Positions 9,314 through 20,649 are shown, counted from the first letter of the stretch. The stretch is 64,000 bases of DNA from Macrotis lagotis (GCF_037893015.1 NC_133658.1:252036518-252100517); one strand, 5' to 3'. The notes: a model not told the origin generated them from the sequence alone. Numbers and translations are program-made.

Positions 9314-9467
9314 GGGGTGGCTAGGTGGCTTAGTGGATAAAGCACTGACCTTGGAGTCAGGAGTACCTGGGTTCAAATCTGGGTTCAGACACTTAATAAT
9401 TACCTAGCTGTGTGGCCTTGGGCAAGCCACTTAACCCTGTTTGCCTTGTAAAAACCTAAAAAAAAAA
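9314..9467 (+). repeat. WSINE1-like SINE directly upstream of HAL1 copy 2
   Basis: A complete SINE: GGGGTGGCTAGGTGGCTTAG, GAGTACCTGGGTTCAAATCT, TTAATAATTACCTAGCTGTG, TTTGCCTTGT, poly(A). The left target is AAGAATTTATTAAG (9298-9311). A decayed version (AAATTATTAAAG) follows the poly(A) and abuts the HAL1 5' end. Confidence 0.95.
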
Positions 9468-10165
9468 TTATTAAAGGGGTGGAGCCAAGATGGCAACAGG
9501 AGAAGAACCTCTCTTAGGTGCTCTTTCATTATAATATTTCAAAACTTATAAAATAAGGACTCTAACTACATTTTTGAGAGACAGAACCCACAGAGGGATC
9601 TAGTGAGACAATTTTCTAGCCCAAGGTAACCTGGAAAACAGTGGAAAGGCTCTGCTCCACAAGGTTGGAGGGGTGGTCCTCTCACAGCAGCAGGGGCAGT
9701 TTCCTGACCTACACCCTGGGGAGCACCAAGCACAACTTGGAAGATCAGCCGGGGGACTGCATGAAACCCATCCCTCAGGGCACTCAGGTAGCAGCTTGGC
9801 CAGACAGCCCAGATCCAAGAAATGGAAGCAGGTAGAGCAAGTAAGCAGGAGCCCCCAGGCAACTTAGCCTTGAGTGCTCAGCCTAGGTAGGGCAGTGGAG
9901 AAAGACTTCCAAGGTCTGTCCTATGTACCTGGAACAGGACTCTGGGGCTCTGACCACATTCAGATCCTGATCACAGTCTAGGTCCCCCATAAAAAAGCAG
10001 CCCCCCCCACCTCAGCTCTGTGGCAGAGGGGTGTGCTTGTGGTCATTCACAGACCAGGCGGGAAGACAAAGCTTCACACACTGAGATCCTTGTGGGGGGG
10101 GGGGGTGTCCCAATAATACTCAGAAGCTCAGGAAGCACCCCCAAAACCAGGCACAGGGTGGGGAA

Positions 10166-11265
10166 ATGTGTAAACAGAGAAAAAAGGGGAACAGCATTGA
10201 GAAATACATTGTCTATGATCCCAAGAAGGATCAAAATACTCAATCTGAAAATGAGGAAGTACAAACTCCTGCATCTAAAGGCTCCAAGAAAAATGGAAAT
10301 TGGACTCAGGCTGATAGAGTTCAAAAAAGATTTTGAAAATCAAGTTAGGGAGATAGAAGAAAAATTGGGAAAAGAAATGAGAGAGATGCAGGAAAAACAT
10401 GAAAAAGAAGTCAGCAGCTTAGTCAGGGAGATGTAAAAAAATGTGGAAGAAAAATAACATGCTAAGAACCAGCATAGGTCAAATGGATAAAAGTTCAAAA
10501 AGTTATTGAGAAGAATGCTTTAAAAAGCAGAATTGGACCAATGGAAAAGGAGATAAGAAAGCTCTCTGAGGAAAATAAAATCCTTCAAATGTAGAATGGA
10601 ACTGAGGGAAACTGCTGACTTTATGAGAAATCAAGACACAATTTTTCAAAACCAAAAGAATGAAAAATTAGAAGAAAATTGAAAAAACATTGAAAAAACA
10701 ACTGATCTGGAAAACAGATTCAGAAAAGATAATTTAAAAATTATTGGGATACCTGAAAGTCATGATCAGGAAAAGAGCCTTGACATCATTTTTAAAGAAT
10801 TCTTACAGGAAAATTACCCAGATATCCTAGAAGCAGAGGGCAAAATAGAAATGGAGAGAATCCACCGATCTCCCCTGGAGAGAGATCTGGAAAAAACAAC
10901 CCCCAGGAATATCATAGCCAAGTTCCAGAACTTCCAAGTCAAAGAAAAAATATTACAAGCAGCCAGAAGACACAATTCAAATATCGTGGAGCTGCAGTCA
11001 GGATCACACAGGACTTAGCAACTACATTAAAGGCTCATAGGGCTTGGAATATAATATTCCAGAAGGCAAAAGAGCTCAGAATGCAATCAAGAATTGACTA
11101 CCCAGCAAAACTGAATGTCCTCTTCCAGGGAAAAAGATGGATTTTCAATGAACCAGGGGAATTTCAATTGTTCCTGTCGAAATGGCCAGAGCTAAACAGA
11201 AGGTTTGATCTTCAAATACAGGCCTCAGGTGAAGCATAGAGAGTGGAGGAGAAGGGTAAAATATG
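10166..11265 (+). pseudogene. Broken L1-type ORF1 of HAL1 copy 2
   Basis: Homology to the intact ORF1 of copy 1 covers the whole length, including the coiled coil, GGATACCTGAAAGTCATGAT (start of the RRM) and the C-terminal TTCCAGGGAAAAAGATGG region. Premature stops and small indels, for example at 10435 and in 10480-10690, make it non-coding. The usual start codon is displaced (GGGGAAATGTGTAAACAG). Confidence 0.85.
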
Positions 11266-11737
11266 AGGGACTTAATGATGATGAACTACATGTATTCCTA
11301 TATAGAAAAATGAAACTGATAATACTCATAAGAAACTTCTCATTTAATAGAGCAGGTAGAAGGAGCTTTTATAGATGAAGCACAGGAGAGAGCTGAATTT
11401 GAAGATAATAATAAATTGTAAAACTGGAGTCAATGGCTAAAAGGGAAATGTAATGGGAGTAAGAGAAAGGAGAGGTGAAATAGGCCAAGATATTTCATAT
11501 AATATTTTTTTTTATTACAATGAGCTATTGTAATGACATGGAAGGGGGAAAGGCAAGGGGGAATGAGGAAACCTTCGCTCTCATTAGAGGTGGCTAGGAG
11601 AGGAAACAGCATATATACTTAGTGGGGTATAGACATCTAGAGTAAGAAGGAGAGAAGGAGGATTGGGGGGAAGGGGGGATGTGAGCGATGGAGGAGAGGG
11701 TGGACCATGGGGGAGAGTGGTCAGATATAACACATTT

Positions 11738-12087
11738 TCTTTTTTTACTTCTTCCAAAGGGCTGGGATTGGATGGCCTGTCTAGGACCACAGGGACAGAT
11801 GGTTGCTGGGCCTTAGGGCTGGTATGTGGGCTCAGGACCTCAGCCCCAGGACCAGTGATCTGTCTCATGCACCACTCAGCTACCCTACAGCACATTTGAG
11901 AAGAGGGACGGAGTGGAAGGAGAGCAGGAATATAGTATATGGTAGTGGGGAAGTACAAATGGAGGGAGTTGCAATCAGCAATGGCAATGGTGGAAAAATA
12001 TGGAAGTAGTTTTTGTGATGGACTTATCATAAAGAAAGTGACCCATCCGCGACAAAGCTGGAAGTGTTGGAGCACAGACTGAAGCAC

Positions 12088-12118
<31 letters not shown>

Positions 12119-12286
12119 GTTGTTGTTGTTGTTGTTGTTTGGGGGGGGTTGCAGGGCAAATGGGGTTGGATGGCTTGCCCAGGGTCACAAAGATGGGTGA
12201 CTGTTGGGTGTCTGAGGCTGGATTTGGACCCAAGTGCTCCTGGCTCTGGGGCCAGTGCTCCATCCACTGCACCACCTGGCTGCCCC
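11738..12286 (-). repeat. Antisense SINE-derived blocks A and B in HAL1 copy 2
   Basis: Block A is at about 11738-11890 (GCTGGGATTGGATGGCCTGT, CACCACTCAGCTACCC) and block B at about 12121-12286 (GTTGCAGGGCAAATGGGGTT, GGATTTGGACCCAAGTGCTC, GCACCACCTGGCTGCCCC). Positions relative to the element match copies 1 and 3. Block C is absent: the sequence passes straight from CTATTATTATCATT into TATTTTAATTTTAAA. Confidence 0.75.
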
Positions 12287-12480
12287 TATTATTATCATTA
12301 TTATTATTTTTATTTTAATTTTAAATTTTTTTCTCTTTACTTTATTGCTCATTAGGGTCTATATTTTGGGGGGAGGGGTATTATGTTTACTCTTAAACAA
12401 TATTTTTGTAATTATTAAAAAAATTTGTACAAAAATAAAAATAAATATATATTTAAACATTTTTTAAAGAATTTATTAAG

Positions 12481-13480
12481 CACATACTATGTACTTATTT
12501 CTACACCAGGCTTTGTCTATGACAGCTTTTGCCCAGAGAAGTTCTAAACACAAAGATCAGTTTGAAGATCTAGATCATAGTTATCTGTGGTTGTTTGTTT
12601 AATGAGTTAGATCCATGCTTTCTGTCATCTCTATCCACAGTCTTATCTCCCACCTAACTTATATCTCTACTATCCCACCCAACTCAAATCCACAATACAT
12701 GTATAGCACATCATTCATCTGGAGGGACGGGGGCAGAGGGAGGAAGCATGACAGCATGGCTAAGTAGTACCTCTCAGTCCCATGGCAACAATGGACAAAT
12801 TCAACAAAAGAGTGACAGAAAGGATGGAGGAATGAGAGAACAGTTATTTACATTTATGCCTTTGCCTTTCTCCCAAACACACAAATAGGATGAATTGCAA
12901 TTTCTCCAAGAGATAAGGACTCTCCTCTAATTCCATACATGAAACAGAAATGAAATGGTACCTATGCTCAAGAAGTTTACATAATATGGAAGGAGACAAT
13001 ATAAGAATATATATGAATTTGTAAATATGTGTGTATGAGCATGTATGTTTAAATATGTGATAATGTGTATATAGACATGTGAGGTAGCTTCAGGAGGAAG
13101 AACACTAGCAATCGGGGCATGAGGAAAGACTTCACATTGAAGCTGATGCTTAAATTGAGTACTAAAAGAAATAAGGATTTTAACAAGGAAGAAGTGAAAA
13201 AGGAATGCACTCTGGAACATGGAGGATAGTCAGTGCAGAAGACAGTCATAGGAGATGGAATGTTGGAAATGAGGTCCTGGAAAGGGTACGAAATTCAATA
13301 AAATCTAAAATGGTTAGAAAGTATTTTACATCCAAGCTGCAAATGCCTCTAAAAGCTTAATAGAGAAGGATTTATATTTTATCCTGGAGGCAACAGTAAC
13401 CACTGAAATTTCTTGAGTAACATGGTCACAACTGCAAAAACCACATAGAAAGTAAGTAGCATAAATATGAACCAAAAAAA
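12481..13480. other. Ancient interspersed repeat and unassigned DNA
   Basis: Bases 12481-12540 and 12925-13260 resemble a widespread old mammalian repeat also seen at 40145-40460, 40665-40990 and 44620-44930; shared landmarks are a TTTACATnnnATGGnAGG-like motif and a GAGGAAAGACTTC segment. I could not name the family. No coding region is supported. Confidence 0.4.
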
Positions 13481-13493
13481 AAAATACTGTATC

Positions 13494-13558
13494 ACCTAGC
13501 TGTGTGGCCTTGGGCAAGCCACTTAACCCCATTTGCCTTGCCAAAAAAAAAACCTAAA
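13494..13558 (+). repeat. 5'-truncated WSINE1-like SINE (65 bp)
   Basis: Only the 3' part is present, from ACCTAGCTGTGTGGCCTTGG to poly(A). It is flanked by the TSD AAATACTGTATC (ending at 13493, repeated at 13561-13572). The intact TSD shows that the truncation happened at insertion and not later. Confidence 0.9.
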
Positions 13559-14087
13559 AAAAATACTGTATCTATTAGACTCTCAATTAATGGACAGGTT
13601 TAAATTCAATTAGTTTTTGGATACATAAAGCACTTACAAATTGCTATTTCATAGTAGTGAAAATATTATTCCCATTTTTCAGAAGAGATAAGCTCAGAGA
13701 GATGAAGGTACTTGCTCAAGGACACATAGTTAACAAGTGGCAATACTATTAATCATTCAATAAACATTTATTGAGTTCCTATTACAAAGCTATCTTCCTA
13801 AGTGTACCACAAAAGAGAGATGATCTTGACAAAGATCCATGGGAATGGAGTTTGATTTGAGTCCTACCCCAAGGCCACTATGAGACTTTAGTTGAGTCCC
13901 ATCATCACATGTGATCAGATAACAACAGGATTATAGATCTGGAGCTAGAAAAGACTCCAAAGGACAGTTAACCCAACAACCTCATTCTGAGGAATCTGAG
14001 GCACAGAAAAGTTAAGGTAAAGACTTTTAAATTCAGAAAGAAATGAGAAGGGAATAGGAAGGATACTGAGTTAAAGAGTGGGGGGGG

Positions 14088-14212
14088 GGTAGCTAGGTGG
14101 TGCAGTGGTGGCACAGTGGATAGAACACCGGCCCTGGAGTCAAGAGTACCTGGGTTCAAATCTGGCCTTGGGCAAGCCACTTAACCTCATTGCCTTGCAA
14201 AAAACAAAAAAT
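14088..14212 (+). repeat. WSINE1-like SINE with internal duplication and deletion, upstream of HAL1 copy 3
   Basis: The head has a short tandem repeat (GTGCAGTGGTGGCACAGTGG). After TGGGTTCAAATCTGGCC the sequence jumps to TTGGGCAAGCCACTTAACCT, so about 45 bases (CTCAGACACTTAATAATTACC and onward) are missing. The poly(A) tail (AAAAAACAAAAAATA) runs straight into the 5' end of HAL1 copy 3. Confidence 0.85.
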
Positions 14213-14941
14213 AGGGGGCGGAACCAAGATGGTGACAAGAAAGGATCGTGTCTTAGGCTCTCTCTCATAAAACTCATAAGCTAAGGACTCTAACTAAACT
14301 TTCAAGAGACAGAACCCACAGAGAGACCCAATGGGGCAGTTCTCCTACTCAAGGTAACCTGGAAAAGAGCAGAAAGGCTCTGCTCCCTGGGGTTGGAGGG
14401 CGGCCCACCAGAGGGGTGGCCCACCAGAGCGAAAGAACTTCAGCCTCCCCGAGGCAGCCCCAGGGCACTGGGAGCCCCAGCTCACAGCAGCAGGGGAGTC
14501 TCCTGAGCTACACCCTGGGGAGCACCAGGCACAACCTGGGGGAAAAGTGGGGGACCTCTGCCACAGAGAGCGAGTGAAGCCCAGCCCTCAGGGCACACAG
14601 CTCAGATCCAGGAACATAAGCAGGTGGAGCCAGTAAACAGGAGACCCAGGGCATGAGCCCATTGAACCTAGGGAGGGTAGTGAAGAGAGAGAGACTGCAG
14701 AGCTCTGTCCTCTGCCCCTGGAACAGGACTCTGGGGCTCTGACCACATTCAGATACTGATCGCAGTCTAGGCCCCACCACAGAACAGCAGGGGCCCCCTC
14801 CACCTCAGCCCTGTGGCAGAGGGGGGGAGCATATGGTCATTCACAGACCAGGAAGGAGGACAGAGTCTCACACAGTGAGACCCTTGTGGGAGTGTCCTAA
14901 AAGCTCAGGAAGCACCCCAAAACCAGGCTCAGGCTGGGAAA

Positions 14942-16016
14942 ATGAGCAAACAGCAAAAAAAGAGGAACACCATTGAGAAATATTTTGCTTATGAGCCCAA
15001 GAAGGATCAAAATATTCAGTCTGAAGATGAGGAAGCACAAGCTCCTACATCTAAAGACTCCAGGAAAAACAGAAATTGGGCTCAGGCTATGAAAGAGCTC
15101 AAAAAAGAGTTTGAAAAATCAAATGAGGGAGTTAGAAGAAAAACTGGGAAAAGAAATGAGAGAGATGCAGAAAAAAACATGAAAATGAAGTCAAGGAAAT
15201 CCAAAAAATGCTGAAGAAAATAGCATGCTAAAAACCAGCTTAGGTCAAATGGATAAAACAGTTCAAAAAGTTATTGAGAAGAAGAATGCTTTAAAAAGCA
15301 AAACTGGCCAGATGGAAAAAGAGATAAGAACACTCTCTGAGGAAAACAAATCCTTCAGACAAAGAATAGAACTCAGGGAGATTGATGAATTTACGAGAAA
15401 CCAGGATACATTACTTCAAAACCAAAATATGAAAAATTAGAAGAAAATGTGAAACATCTCATTGAAAAAACAACTGATATGGAAAACAGACTTAGGAAAG
15501 AGAATTTAAAAATTATTGGAATACCTGAAAGTCATGATCAGGAAAAGAGCCTTGACATCATTTTCAAAGAATTACTACAGGAAAATTGCCCTGATATTCT
15601 AGGAGCAGAGGGCAAAATAGAAATGGAGAGAATCCACCAATCCCCCCCGAGAAAGAGATCCCAAAAAACCAACTCCTAGGAATATTATAGCCAAATTCCA
15701 GAACTCCCAAGTCAAAGAGAAAATATTACAAGCAGACAGAAGGACACAGTTCAAATATCGTGGAGCTGCAGTCAGGATCACACAGGACTTAGCAGCAACT
15801 ACAATATACCAGAAGGCAAAAGAGCTTGGAATGCAACCGAGAATCAATTACCCAGCAAAACTGAATGTCCTCTTCCAGGGAAAAAGATGGACTTTCAATG
15901 AACCAGGGGAATTTCAAATATTCCTGTTGGAATGGCCAGAGCTGAACAGAAGGTTTGATCTTCAGATACAGGACTCAGGTGAAGCATGGAGATTGAAGGA
16001 GAAGGGGAAAATATGA
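14942..16016 (+). pseudogene. Broken L1-type ORF1 of HAL1 copy 3
   Basis: It begins ATGAGCAAACAGCAAAAAAA and shows the same domain order as copy 1 in successive frames: N-terminus and coiled coil to about 15115, coiled coil at 15225-15440, RRM start at 15449-15679 and C-terminal domain at 15831-16016. A deletion near 15800 removes the coding for the LEAHRAW segment. Single-base indels break the rest. It keeps the TIEKYF motif near its N-terminus. Confidence 0.9.
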
Positions 16017-16481
16017 GGGACTTAATGATGATGAACTGCATGTATTCCTGCATAGAAAAATGACACTGATAATACTCATATGAACCTTCTCAGTTAATAG
16101 AGCAGGTAGAGGGAGCTATTATAGTTGAAGCACAGGAGAAAGCTGAAATTGAAGATAGAATATAGTTTAAAAATGGAGTCAATAGAAAAAAGGGAAATGT
16201 AATGGGAGAAAGAAAAAAGGAGAGGGGGGAATAGGTCAAGATAACAAGTTTTTTCTTTATTACAATGAGCTATTGCAATGATATGGAAGGGGGGAAGGCA
16301 AGGGGGAATGAGGGAATCTTCGCTCTCATCAGAAGTGGCTAGGAGAGGACAGAGCATATATACTCAATGGGGTATAGACATCTGCATTAAGAAGAAAAGG
16401 TGGGGACAGGGGGAAGGGGGGATGTGAATGATGGAAGAGAGGATGGACCATGAGGGGAGAGTGGTCAGATATAACACATTT

Positions 16482-17166
16482 TCCTTTTTTACTTCTTGCA
16501 AGGGGCTGGGGTTGGATGACCTGTCCGGGACCATAGGGCCAGGTGGATGCTGGGCCTAAGGGGTGGTAGGGGGGCTCAGGGCCTCTTGGCCTCAGGACCC
16601 AGGATCTGTCTGCTGCACCACTCAGATACCCCACAGCAGAGTCAGAGTGAAAGGAGAGAGAAAATATAGTGCATGGTAGTGGAGAAATATGAAAGGAGGG
16701 AGTTGCCATCAGCAATGGCAACAGTGGAAAAATATGGAAGTAACTTTTGTGATGGACTTACCATAAAGAATGGGATCCACCCACAACAGAGTTATTGGTA
16801 TTGGAACAAAGACTGAAGCACATTTTTTATTATTATTTGGGGGGGGTGCAGGGCAAATGGGGCTGGGTGGCCTACCTGGAGCCTCAGAGTAGGGTGATCG
16901 TTGGGTGTCTGAGGCTGGATTTGGACCTGGGTGCTCCTGACTCAAGGGCCAATGCTCTATCTGCCACCCAGCCACCTCTACTATTATTACTATTTTATTT
17001 TATTTTGGGTCTTTTTTTTTCTTTTTTTGGTTTTTGCAGGGCAGTGGGGTTGGGGTAGCTTGCATGTCACACGGCTGGGTAATTGTTGGGTGTATGGGGC
17101 CCAATATGGGCTCAGGTGCCCCTGGCTCCAGGGCTGGTGCTCCATCCATTGCGCCACCTGGCCATA
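16482..17166 (-). repeat. Antisense SINE-derived blocks A, B and C in HAL1 copy 3
   Basis: Block A is at about 16482-16635, block B at about 16838-16980 and block C at about 17026-17166, in the same order, spacing and orientation as copy 1. Block C again lies between two ATTATTACTATT repeats (16983-16994 and 17173-17184). Identity with the copy 1 blocks is high by eye, so they share one origin. Confidence 0.8.
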
Positions 17167-17411
17167 ACTACAATTATTACTATTTTTTTATTTTAATTTT
17201 TTCTCTCCCCTTTACATTATCGCTCAAGCAAGTTTATATTTTGTGGGGGGGGTAGTCTGTTTACTCTTAAACAAGAATATTTTATTAATGTATAAAAACA
17301 TTATTTGTACAAAAAGAGAATAAATAAATATTAAAATAAAATAAAAAAATTAAAAATTAAAAATAAATTAAAAAGAGAGAGAGTGAGGGAACAGAACAAG
17401 AGGGTACATCA

Positions 17412-17562
17412 GGGCAGCTAGGTGGCATAGAGGATAGAGCAACAGCCCTGGAGTCAGGAGGGCCTGAGTTCAAATTTGACCTCAGATACTTAATAATTAC
17501 CTAGCTGTGTGAACTTCAGCAAGTCACTTAACCCCATTACCTTGTAAAAAGTTTTTTTTTTA
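17412..17562 (+). repeat. WSINE1-like SINE
   Basis: GGGCAGCTAGGTGGCATAGA through GAGTTCAAATTTGACCTCAG, AATTACCTAGCTGTGTGAAC and CCATTACCTTGTAAAAAG. Flanks AGGGTACAT and AGGGTATAT look like a slightly decayed TSD. Confidence 0.9.
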
Positions 17563-18747
17563 AAGGGTATATAGATTAATGGGGAGGGGGAGAGGGAGGG
17601 GGCCATAGAACAATATGTAAGTGAGAAATTCTTCACCTAGATACTAGGCTGTCAGAGATGGGTTTTGTATTTGTGTCCTCTTGTTACAGAGTTATTGTTT
17701 TTTTTTCCTTGGGTTTCAGTTTCCCTTTATGAAAGAAAGAAAAGATTCTAGTTTCAACTGCCCTGGGCCTCAGTTTCCTTATAAATAATGTGAAAGGATT
17801 AAACTAGATGATGTTTAAGGTGATTTCCAGTTCTTGAGGACAATGTCACTTGTCCTTTCAACTGATGTTTTCCATCTGTGTTGCTAGCATTTCATATATC
17901 TACAGGCTGTTGTTGGAGATTCCAGAATGAAAGTGGTATAATTAAGGCTGTTCTGGAGTCAGCTTGAATTAAATTCACAAGAGAGGATTGTGGGGTGGAG
18001 CCAAGATGGCAGCATGAAGGCAGGAATTCCTGGAAACTTGTTCCCCAAAAAACTCCAAAAGCCATGAAATTATGACTCTAACCAAATAGAGGGGCAGAAG
18101 CCACAGAAAGACTGAATGATACAATTTCCCAGTCTAAGACAACTTAGAAGTTCTGTGGGAAAGGTCTGTTTCACCAGAACCAGGAGTTGGAAAAGGTTGC
18201 TGAGAGTGCAACTGCAGAGCAGCATAGCAGGGCTGGGTGCCTAGATCCCTGGGGATACCTGGGTCCATGGCAGAGGGTGTGGTTTCCAGACCTCCTGGAC
18301 CAAGGATCAGCAAAAACAGCTTGAAGGGGTGGTGAAAGAACTCTGATGCACCAGAGTGAGTGAGGAGCAAGCTCCAGCCTCAGAGCAGCCCTGAAATGAG
18401 AACCTGTAGCCAGAATCGGGGAAGCTAGCCTGCACCTCCAGAGAGCAGCCCACAGAAGGTAAGGTGGTTGGGGGAGACTGCAGAGGTCTCTCTGCTCTCC
18501 CTGGAGCAGGACTCAGCTATTTTCCCACACCCAAATCCAAGTTGCAGTTTGGGCTCCCATACCACCATAGTCGAGCAGAAACTCTCCTCAAAGCTCTAAA
18601 GGAGAGGGCCTGTGTTTATCCACATGCCAAAGCATAGGCAAGAGAGCCTCTCATAAGACCTTGGAGGAATTAAGATGCCTGTGGGTTGTCCCAAAAAAAA
18701 CCCCAAAGCCTTGGAAGTATGGTAAATCAGTCATAGTCTGAGGAAAT

Positions 18748-19800
18748 GAGCAAACAAAAGAAGAATCTGACCATAAAAAATTACTTTGGTCCCATGGAAG
18801 ATTCAGAAGATGACAAAATCGAAGCTTCTGTACCCATAACCACCAAGAGAAATAGAAAATAGTCTCAGGCTATGGATGAGCTCAAAAAATACTTTGAAAA
18901 GCAATTAAGGCAGGTAGAGGAAAAATTGGGAGGAGAAATGAGAGCAATGCAGATAAATCATGAAAAACAAATCAGCAGTTTGGTGAAAGAAATACAAAAA
19001 AAAAATACTGAAGAAAATAATATGTTAAAAACCAGTTTAGGCCAAAATGAAAAAGCAACACAAAAGGCAAATGAGGAGAAGAATGCCTGAAAAAGCAGAA
19101 TTGGCCAACTGGAAAAGGAGATAAAAAAGCTCTCTGAAGAAAATAACTCCTTCAAATGCATAATGGAACTAAAGGAAGCTGATGGTTTTGTGAGAAATCA
19201 GGAAGAAATAAACTATTCCCAAAAAAAACAAAAATTAGAAGAAAATATGAAATAACTCACTGGAAAAACAACCAACCTTGAAAACAGATCCAGAAGAGAT
19301 AATTTAAAAAGTATTGGGCTACCTGAAAGTCACAACCAGGAAAAGAGCCTAGACTTCATTTTTTCAAGAAATAATACAGCAAAATTGCCCTGAGATCCTA
19401 GAAGCAGAGGGTAAAATAGAAATTGAGGAAATTCACCAATTCCCTCCTGAAAGATCCCAAAAGAAAAACTTCCTGGAATATTATAGCTAAATTCTGAAAC
19501 TCCCAAGTCAAAGAGAAAATACTAAAAGCTTCCAGAAACAAACAATTCAACTACCATGGCTCTATAGTCAGGATTACACAGGATCTGGCAGCATCTACAT
19601 TAAGGACTCATAGGGCTTGGAATATGATATTCCAGGAGGCAAAAGATCAAGATCAACCTAGAATCAACTACTCAGCAAAACTGAATGGGGAAAAGATGGA
19701 TTTTCAATGAAACAAGGGACTTTCAAACTTTCTGAATGAAACAACCAGAGCTGAATAGAAAGTTTGATCTCCAAGTACAGGACTCAGGTGAACCATAGAG
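18748..19800 (+). pseudogene. Broken L1-type ORF1 of HAL1 copy 4
   Basis: It starts MSKQKKNLTIKNYFGPMEDS. A stop follows at about 18859 (AGAAAATAG), then an open coiled-coil stretch at 18872-19090, then further stops and indels through the RRM (TATTGGGCTACCTGAAAGTC) and the C-terminal domain. A deletion of part of the YPAKL...FQGKRW coding near 19685 (CTGAATGGGGAAAAGATGG) is visible. Confidence 0.85.
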
Positions 19801-20216
19801 AGGGCAGATGAGAAGGACTAACTATGAGGAACTTAATGATGTTGAACTGTTTGTATTCCTGCATGGGAAGAAGATACTGACAACTCACATGAACTTTCTC
19901 ATTTATAAGAGCAGTTAGAAGGAGCATATATAGACAAGGCAAAGGAAGGAGTTGCATATAATGGTATAATACAGTTAAAAGATGGAGTCAATGGGTGATA
20001 AAGAAAGTACTGGGAGGAAGAGAAAGGAGAGTTAGAAGGGGTTAAGATATTTCACATAAGAGTCAAGAAAAAGTTTTTTCAATGGAGTGGAATGGAGAAA
20101 AGCAAGGGGGAATGAGTGAGTCTTCATTAGAATCAGAAATGTCTCAGAGGAAATAATGTACACATTTAATAGGGTATAGAACTCTATCTTACTCTAGAGA
20201 AAAATGAGAAGAAAGG

Positions 20217-20295
20217 GAAGGGATAAGGGGGAATAGGGGGAGGGAAGGGGGAATAGGGGGAGGGAAGGGGAATGGGGGAGGGAAGGGGGAATAGG
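20217..20295 (+). repeat. G-rich minisatellite
   Basis: About three to four copies of a 20-bp unit of the form GGGAAGGGGGAATAGGGGGA lie inside the 3' UTR of HAL1 copy 4. Runs of four or five G at regular spacing make intramolecular G-quadruplex formation plausible on the plus strand. Confidence 0.8.
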
Positions 20296-20649
20296 TAATA
20301 GAAGAGAGGGAAGATTGTGAGAGAGGGTACTCAGATACAACAACACACTTCTAGAGAATAGAATGAGAGTGGGAAGGAATAGAGTAGAGGGGAATACAGC
20401 TAGTAATAGCAACTGTGGGGAAAATATTGAAACAACTTCTTTGGTGGACTTATGATAAAAAAGGCAACTCATCCCAGAGACAGAGCCATTGGAATCTGAA
20501 CACAGGCTGAAGTACATTTTTTCCCTCTCTCACTATTATTGAGGTTTCTCATCTTTTTGGGGGGGGGGAGGAGGGGGGTTTATGTTTACTCTCACACCAA
20601 GATTATTGTAATAATATGAAATAAATAAACCCCCAAAAAAGAGAATTGT

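Larger units (their letters stand above)
9475..12466 (+). mobile_element. HAL1-like composite retrotransposon, copy 2 (ORF1 broken)
   Basis: A full-length copy starting AGGGGTGGAGCCAAGATGG. The outer duplication AAGAATTTATTAAG (9298-9311 and 12467-12480) brackets the SINE plus this element, implying two insertions at one target. ORF1 homology runs from about 10166 to 11265 but is broken: the N-terminal part is open to about 10435, followed by a stop (ATGTAAAAAA) and further frameshifts near 10490, 10580 and 10680. The 3' UTR has antisense blocks A and B and (TTA)n/(TTG)n runs at 12090-12140, but no block C. Confidence 0.85.
14213..17369 (+). mobile_element. HAL1-like composite retrotransposon, copy 3 (ORF1 broken)
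   Basis: A full-length copy, AGGGGGCGGAACCAAGATGG to an A-rich tail, inserted at the poly(A) of the upstream SINE. It matches copy 1 closely, including all three antisense SINE blocks. ORF1 homology starts at 14942, frameshifts near 15115, has a small deletion near 15195 and further breaks near 15430, 15655 and 15800. A candidate outer TSD is TTAAAGAGTG (14071) against AAAGAGAGAGAGTG (17371), imperfect. Confidence 0.85.
17992..20638 (+). mobile_element. HAL1-like retrotransposon, copy 4 (older type, no antisense SINE blocks)
   Basis: GGGGTGGAGCCAAGATGGCA to an A-rich end, flanked by AAGAGAGGATTGT (17979-17991) and AAGAGAATTGT (20639-20649). The ORF1 region (about 18748-19800) is homologous to copies 1-3 but more diverged and contains in-frame stops. 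The 3' UTR lacks blocks A, B and C. At the expected places it reads ATACAACAACACACTTCTAG (about 20335-20354) and TTTCCCTCTCTCACTATTAT (about 20520-20539), which look like empty sites. A G-rich 20-bp-unit minisatellite lies at 20217-20295. Confidence 0.85.

Noticed and set aside
12090..12140. Regular short repeats as a CRISPR-like array
   Set aside because: They are simple TTA/TTG microsatellites without unique spacers, in a vertebrate genome.
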